Assembly: GCA_003241475.1 (NCBI GenBank)
Contig: QFQB01000033.1
Coordinates: forward strand, 1 to 17,806
DNA from: Micavibrio aeruginosavorus
GTDB lineage: Bacteria > Pseudomonadota > Alphaproteobacteria > Micavibrionales > Micavibrionaceae
Direction: 5' to 3'
DNA: 17,806 bases
Shown here: in pieces, positions 13,910-17,806 of the stretch
Position numbering within the stretch: the stretch's first letter is position 1
Layout: each line of letters begins with the position of its first letter
Notes under the pieces: generated by a model
What the model was told of the DNA's origin: nothing
Databases searched by the model: none
Seen by the model: the letters and a program-made list of their open reading frames with translations, nothing else
Translations under genes and position numbers: made by a program

Positions 13910-16360
13910 TTAAGAATCCCGATCCAGCCGTTGCATCGGCGGGCTGACGGTGGAAAGCTGCGTGGAGCGCATAGCGGTAGGAATGGCTTTGGCATCGGCG
14001 AGTTTACGCGCGAAAGTATTTGACGGCGTCAGATCATTGTTCTGACCCAGCTTGACCTTGATGGCATAGGCCGCGATTTTCAAAAAGCTGTCGTGATTGT
14101 CCCAATACAGCATCTTCCAAAGATTGTAGAGCGGTGTGAACGAGGCCGCGCCGTGCGTGCGCCCGGCCTTCATCCAGCCTTTGACGCCTGCCGTGCTGAC
14201 GGCAAAGGGATAGATGCGTTGCGGCGTGACGCCGACATGACTGAAATAGCTTTCGCCCATGCGGGAAACGCATTCGATCGGCACTTCGAATTTTTCGGCG
14301 ATATATTTCCGAGCGAGTTCGAAGTTGGTGATCTCTTTGGGCAAAGACAGGCTTGGGCACGTCAGAAGATAGCCGTTGCCTTTGTAGCGCTGGGGTACAG
14401 GAAGATAGTCTTCGATGATGCCGGCCATGACTTCGCCGTTGATCCGTTGTGTGAGCGGTAGAATGACAGCGGTGTTTTGCGATTTGTCTTCATGTAAGAA
14501 GAATTCGATTTCGCGGCTGGCAAGGCTGGCGATTCCGCCTTTGACTTGTCCTTCATCGACGAACACGGAGTGGGCGGTACGGATTTGCCCACCCGTGCCG
14601 CGAATTTCACGGAAACGTGAATCATGCTGGGCAAGTTTATCGACGATTTGCTTCAAGCGGGAAATTTCTTCCGGCTCCTCGGTTTGCAAATTGAGCGGGC
14701 ATTCGGCCCATGCTTCGTAGGGAAGATTCAGTTTTTCGTAGAGGGCAAGGATTTGAATTTCCAGACGGCTGCTCGGGATCAGGCCGACGCCGATGGCATT
14801 CAAAACGCGCTGCGCATCCATTTCGATGATTTTTCCCTGCGTGGAAAATCCGCCGATTTCAGAAAGGATGTGGCGCGGGGCAAGCGGACCGTCAGGCCGC
14901 TGCACTTGGAGATATTTTGTCTGGATGCGCTCATCGATGTGATCCGGAGCAGGGTAAAAGCCCGGACCTTCTTCGATTTCCTTGCCCGGAATGATTTTCA
15001 GGCCAAGAAAATCGCGCGCGAAATTGAACGTGGATTTGGTATCGCCCGGACGAAGCGATTCAAAAACATCGTACGGAATGGCGATGGCTTCGGTCATGTG
15101 GCCGGACCAGCGCTTGCCGTCAATATTCGGGCCGTTGCGCGGCACGGCGTTCACAAGCCCGCGCGGCAGGCCATCATGGATGTAGATGTAAAGGCGTTCG
15201 TTGTCGATGCGGTAGGGAAGCAGTTCAACGATTTCCTGATCACGGCAGACGACATCGTGGATACGTCCGTCTAGTTCGTCACGCATGGCCGTAATGCGCA
15301 TGGTACGATTTGGGGCGCGCGACGGTTTTCGCTCTGTCAGCAGGAGTGATTTCTTTTCGCCGACTTTTTGTGCCAGCGTGATAAAGCTGGTCGGCGGATT
15401 GCCCATCAGCTTGCCGTTTTCATCGAACAATTTGAATTTCTTTTCGAACCGCGCCTTGATGATTTGCGGATCCCAGTGCGGCGCGGAATAAAGCAGGCGC
15501 GCATCATAAGATTTCAAAAGGCGACGCATGTCGCGTTCTGTCATAAACGCGTATTCCTTGTGCAGTTCTTCGCCCCAGTACTCGCGGTCATCCTTGCGCA
15601 GGATGAATTCATAGGCCCATTTGTAGGGCAGGCGAAACAGCCGTGTCTGCGGGAAGCGCGGCGGTAGTTCTTCCAGATAAAACCCGCAGTGGGCAATATC
15701 ATCACGCGGGCGGGCTTTTTCCGAATATTGAATGAGGAGTTCAGGTTCTGACAATCCGAAAACGCCATCTTCGGGGTGTGATGGCTCGTCCGGCATTTCC
15801 AATAGCACGTAAGATGATTCCGGTAACGAGAAGTCACGGATAAACAACAGGCCGCCGACTTTGAGCCAGCGCATGTGATTTTCGAGAATTTCCTCGATCA
15901 TGCCTTCGTTACAGTTTGTTTGCGAATAAACTTCGTGTAGCGAGAAGGAATGGATGACGGCGTCGACCGAGCTTTCGGGGAACAGCGCATCGGCCATGTT
16001 GCCGCAGACGAATTCCAGATTGTCGAGTTGATAGAGATCGCGTGCCTGACGCACCAGATGGCGGTCGATATCGACGCCGGTGAAATGATAGTCGGGATTC
16101 ATCACAGCCATCGCGAAAATGAGCGCGCCATCGCCGCTACCGATATCAATAACTTTGGAGCCGGGCTGTAGGACAAGGTGGGCCATGGTGAACCACGCTT
16201 TGCGGATGACGGCTTCGGGGACGGAGCTCAAAAGGGCCTTGTATTCGGCAATGGCTTCGTCAGGCGTCTTGTCGGAAAGGGAAGTCGGCTTGGGCGGCGG
16301 CGCCGTTTCCGGCCCGCTGATAATTTTGATCTGGTTCTTTAACGTCCTGGTCTGGCCCAT
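13910..16360 (-). CDS. Class I SAM-dependent methyltransferase with tandem degenerate Nudix-like C-terminal modules
   Basis: The product has 816 residues from the ATG at 16360; a GTG two codons upstream is possible and neither has a strong ribosome binding site. The residue numbers given here count from that GTG. Residues about 40-345 form a class I methyltransferase: motif I is V-I-D-I-G-S-G-D-G at 72-80, then F-T-G-V-D-I-D at 95-101 for the SAM ribose acid, and A-V-I-H-S-F-S-L-H-E for motif IV. The C-terminal half has two related stretches. About 355-490 has F-x-x-A-R-D-F, then G-P-G-F-Y-P-A-P and E-R-I; about 600-725 has F-E-L-A-R-K-Y, then G-E-S-Y-F-S-H and Q-R-I-Y-P-F. Both resemble a Nudix fold whose catalytic box has lost its acidic residues. 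The substrate is unknown. It heads the operon with the NDUFAF5-like gene and gloB. Confidence 0.88.
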   Translation of the reverse strand: MGQTRTLKNQIKIISGPETAPPPKPTSLSDKTPDEAIAEYKALLSSVPEAVIRKAWFTMAHLVLQPGSKVIDIGSGDGALIFAMAVMNPDYHFTGVDIDRHLVRQARDLYQLDNLEFVCGNMADALFPESSVDAVIHSFSLHEVYSQTNCNEGMIEEILENHMRWLKVGGLLFIRDFSLPESSYVLLEMPDEPSHPEDGVFGLSEPELLIQYSEKARPRDDIAHCGFYLEELPPRFPQTRLFRLPYKWAYEFILRKDDREYWGEELHKEYAFMTERDMRRLLKSYDARLLYSAPHWDPQIIKARFEKKFKLFDENGKLMGNPPTSFITLAQKVGEKKSLLLTERKPSRAPNRTMRITAMRDELDGRIHDVVCRDQEIVELLPYRIDNERLYIYIHDGLPRGLVNAVPRNGPNIDGKRWSGHMTEAIAIPYDVFESLRPGDTKSTFNFARDFLGLKIIPGKEIEEGPGFYPAPDHIDERIQTKYLQVQRPDGPLAPRHILSEIGGFSTQGKIIEMDAQRVLNAIGVGLIPSSRLEIQILALYEKLNLPYEAWAECPLNLQTEEPEEISRLKQIVDKLAQHDSRFREIRGTGGQIRTAHSVFVDEGQVKGGIASLASREIEFFLHEDKSQNTAVILPLTQRINGEVMAGIIEDYLPVPQRYKGNGYLLTCPSLSLPKEITNFELARKYIAEKFEVPIECVSRMGESYFSHVGVTPQRIYPFAVSTAGVKGWMKAGRTHGAASFTPLYNLWKMLYWDNHDSFLKIAAYAIKVKLGQNNDLTPSNTFARKLADAKAIPTAMRSTQLSTVSPPMQRLDRDS

Positions 16361-16389
16361 ACGCACCCGAAATTGAAAGGGTCATTTCT

Positions 16390-16485
16390 TACGAATTGAA
16401 CTTCGTATTTTTAATTTTTTAGAATACCGCCGATGGTTTCCGTTCTAATGACGTTTATGCAAAAAGTAAAGAAATTTGTTATAAA
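16390..16485. promoter_or_regulatory. Divergent intergenic region with short dyad and a -10 candidate
   Basis: The gap between the long methyltransferase gene and comF is very A/T-rich. TACGAA (16390-16395) and TTCGTA (16402-16407) form a 6-base stem followed by T5AAT6 on the plus strand, a weak terminator-like element with no upstream plus-strand gene. TATAAA at 16480-16485 is a -10 candidate for comF with only a poor -35 (TATGCA, 16456-16461); RNA would start near 16492. Confidence 0.35.
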
Positions 16486-16535
16486 ACGGCTACTTGCGCT
16501 TTTTGATTTTCTTTTTTTATCATACGCTTGTCGGC

Positions 16536-17276
16536 ATGCTTTCGATCTCTGGATTAATCGACGCAGTTCTGCCGCCGCGGTGCCCGTTTACAGGGCGAAT
16601 CGTGGATCTGCAGGGCACTGTTTCCGCCGAAGCATGGAAGGATCTTTCGTTTATCGATGCTCCATATTGTCATAATTGCGGGTTTCCGTTCGAGTTTGTC
16701 ATGACCGGATCGGATGCCGAGGCCTCTTGCGCCGGATGCCTGCAGGAAAAACCACCGTTTTCCCGCGCCCGCGCGGCGCTGGCCTACAACGATGCCAGCC
16801 GGAGTTTCATTCTGGGGTTCAAGCATGGCGACCAACTGCAGTATGTTGTCGCCATGATCCCGTGGCTCCGGCGGGCGGGGGCGGATTTGTTCGGCCGCGC
16901 CGATGTCATTGTTCCTGTCCCGCTCCATCGCTGGCGGCTTTTGCGGCGGCGGTACAATCAGGCGGCGCTGATCGGGAAATTTCTGGCCAAGGATCGCGGG
17001 ATGGCGTTTTCGCCCGATGCTCTTATCCGCCGCAAGGCAACCCCAAGCCAAGGACATTTGAATGCCCGCCAGCGGCAGGAAAATGTGCGCAGCGCTTTTG
17101 CGCTTCATCCCAAACGCGGCGGCGAGATCGCGGGCAAAACGGTTTTGCTGGTCGATGATGTGTACACCACCGGATCGACGGCCAGCGAATGCGCAAAGGC
17201 TTTGCTGAAGGGCGGCGCGAAAGAAGTGTTTGTTCTGACCGTGGCGCGGGTTGTGAAGGCGCAACGTTCGGGCTAA
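16536..17276 (+). CDS. ComF family phosphoribosyltransferase-like protein
   Basis: ComF-type proteins are cytoplasmic, with an N-terminal zinc-ribbon-like part and a type I phosphoribosyltransferase domain; in naturally competent bacteria the relative acts in DNA uptake, but in many others the role is unknown. The 246-residue product begins near-typically with D-A-V-L-P-P-R-C-P at 9-17. Zinc ligands are probably C45 and C48 (Y-C-H-N-C-G) with C65 and C68 (S-C-A-G-C). The linker has V-P-V-P-L-H near 126-131 and R-R-R-Y-N-Q-A near 137-143, and the PRPP loop is V-L-L-V-D-D-V-Y-T-T-G-S-T at 203-215. I chose the ATG at 16536; a TTG at 16494 in frame would add a hydrophobic 14 residues and would lie at the predicted RNA start. 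Its stop overlaps the convergent gene's stop by two bases. Confidence 0.92.
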   Translation: MLSISGLIDAVLPPRCPFTGRIVDLQGTVSAEAWKDLSFIDAPYCHNCGFPFEFVMTGSDAEASCAGCLQEKPPFSRARAALAYNDASRSFILGFKHGDQLQYVVAMIPWLRRAGADLFGRADVIVPVPLHRWRLLRRRYNQAALIGKFLAKDRGMAFSPDALIRRKATPSQGHLNARQRQENVRSAFALHPKRGGEIAGKTVLLVDDVYTTGSTASECAKALLKGGAKEVFVLTVARVVKAQRSG

Positions 17277-17806
17277 AGCGCAGCGCCCGCCAAAAGACGG
17301 CTGTCGTCCATGGATGGCGCCAAACCCTGATGCATCGCCAGATGCTTGAGCGCGGGAATTGTTTCAAGACCTTTCAAGCCCAGCCTGCGCAAATCCTGAA
17401 TGAACAAGACATCGTTGGCGACCGCGCGGTTGAGGCCGTCGATGCCGGCGACATGCGATTTGATATCGATGCGGCGGCGTTTTTCGTAGCGGGAAAGCAC
17501 GAGCACGCCGCCGATATCTTCGCCCATGCGCGCGGCATCGGTGAGCGTTTCGGCGAGCGCGGCGACATCGCGCAAAGACAGATTCAATCCTTGCGCGCCA
17601 ATAGGGGAAAGCACATGCGCGGCTTCGGCCGCGAGGGCGGAGCGCGTGCCCGTAATGCGATCCGTCGTCAGCAACATCAACGGCCAGCTTTCGGGATTGG
17701 ACAACATCTTGACGTTGCCGACATAGCCGTTGGTGCGGTCCTGCAAGGCCTTTTCGAATTCGTCGCGCTTCATGGCGAGATATTTTTGCGCATCGGCGGT
17801 CTTTTC
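17273..17806 (-). CDS. UbiH/UbiF/VisC-type FAD-dependent monooxygenase, C-terminal part, partial
   Basis: The frame stays open to the right edge, so the gene is cut at its 5' end and only the last 177 residues are seen; the ATG at 17773 is internal. The part contains E-A-A-H-V-L-S-P-I-G-A-Q-G-L-N-L followed by R-D-V-A-A-L-A-E, the second FAD-binding signature of the UbiH/UbiF group, which hydroxylates the ring of ubiquinone precursors at the inner membrane. After it come S-R-Y-E-K-R-R-R, D-G-L-N-R-A, then L-R-R-L-G-L-K-G-L, as in the family's C-terminus. The Rossmann N-terminus is outside the window, so the hydroxylated position cannot be named. Convergent with comF, stops overlapping. Confidence 0.9.
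   Translation of the reverse strand, partial: EKTADAQKYLAMKRDEFEKALQDRTNGYVGNVKMLSNPESWPLMLLTTDRITGTRSALAAEAAHVLSPIGAQGLNLSLRDVAALAETLTDAARMGEDIGGVLVLSRYEKRRRIDIKSHVAGIDGLNRAVANDVLFIQDLRRLGLKGLETIPALKHLAMHQGLAPSMDDSRLLAGAAL

Noticed and set aside
14624..15274. Plus-strand frame of 216 codons opposite the long methyltransferase
   Set aside because: The minus-strand frame carries clear motifs and continues over 2.4 kb; the plus-strand reading shows none.
16390..16418. TACGAA/TTCGTA hairpin followed by T-runs as a true terminator
   Set aside because: The stem is only 6 pairs with 2 G/C pairs, and no plus-strand gene lies upstream for it to terminate.

Overview
The window reads as chromosomal DNA of an alphaproteobacterium of moderate G+C (judged by eye, not computed). 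The assignment rests on a set of lineage-typical genes: a DUF1013/TrcR-type regulator, a DUF1192 small protein, a Rieske gene followed by a fused cytochrome b/cytochrome c1 gene (as in Bradyrhizobium fbcFH), an NDUFAF5/BioC-like methyltransferase, an ALDH7-type dehydrogenase, aerobic hemF and a UbiH-type hydroxylase. No phage, transposon, CRISPR or RNA gene was seen. A Micavibrio-like or Rhodospirillales-like source is possible, but that is a guess.

Layout. Positions 1-1786: the C-terminal end of a CCA-adding enzyme, a bidirectional terminator, an orphan 57-residue small gene on the minus strand with its own promoter, and hemF (minus). Positions 1787-3027: an unrecognised all-helical 254-residue protein behind a strong promoter, convergent with trmL. 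Positions 3152-6136: petA and the petB-petC fusion of the cytochrome bc1 complex. Positions 6223-10257: a co-directional run of a small two-helix membrane protein, a DUF924 protein, a Na/Pi cotransporter with a PhoU-like tail, and an ALDH7-type aldehyde dehydrogenase. Positions 10258-12338: small regulatory-looking genes, namely a YdcH/DUF465-like protein, the TrcR-like regulator (minus), a DUF1192 protein and a low-complexity 143-residue protein. Positions 12357-16360 (minus): an apparent operon of a long methyltransferase with a two-part Nudix-like tail, the NDUFAF5-like methyltransferase and gloB. Positions 16536-17806: a ComF-type phosphoribosyltransferase, convergent with a UbiH-type monooxygenase that runs off the right edge.

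How the genes work together. Several products serve aerobic respiration: heme synthesis (hemF), the bc1 complex, a likely ubiquinone hydroxylase, and possibly complex I assembly (NDUFAF5-like). Others are translation or RNA housekeeping (CCA enzyme, TrmL), detoxification (GloB, ALDH) and phosphate traffic.

The items most worth a second look are: a roughly 77-residue insertion with two hydrophobic segments placed just after the PEWY motif of cytochrome b; the long methyltransferase whose C-terminal half appears to hold two degenerate Nudix-like repeats; a Na/Pi cotransporter whose best start is an ATT codon at the foot of a hairpin carrying the Shine-Dalgarno sequence in its loop; and the orphan 57-residue gene with promoter, ribosome binding site and terminator.
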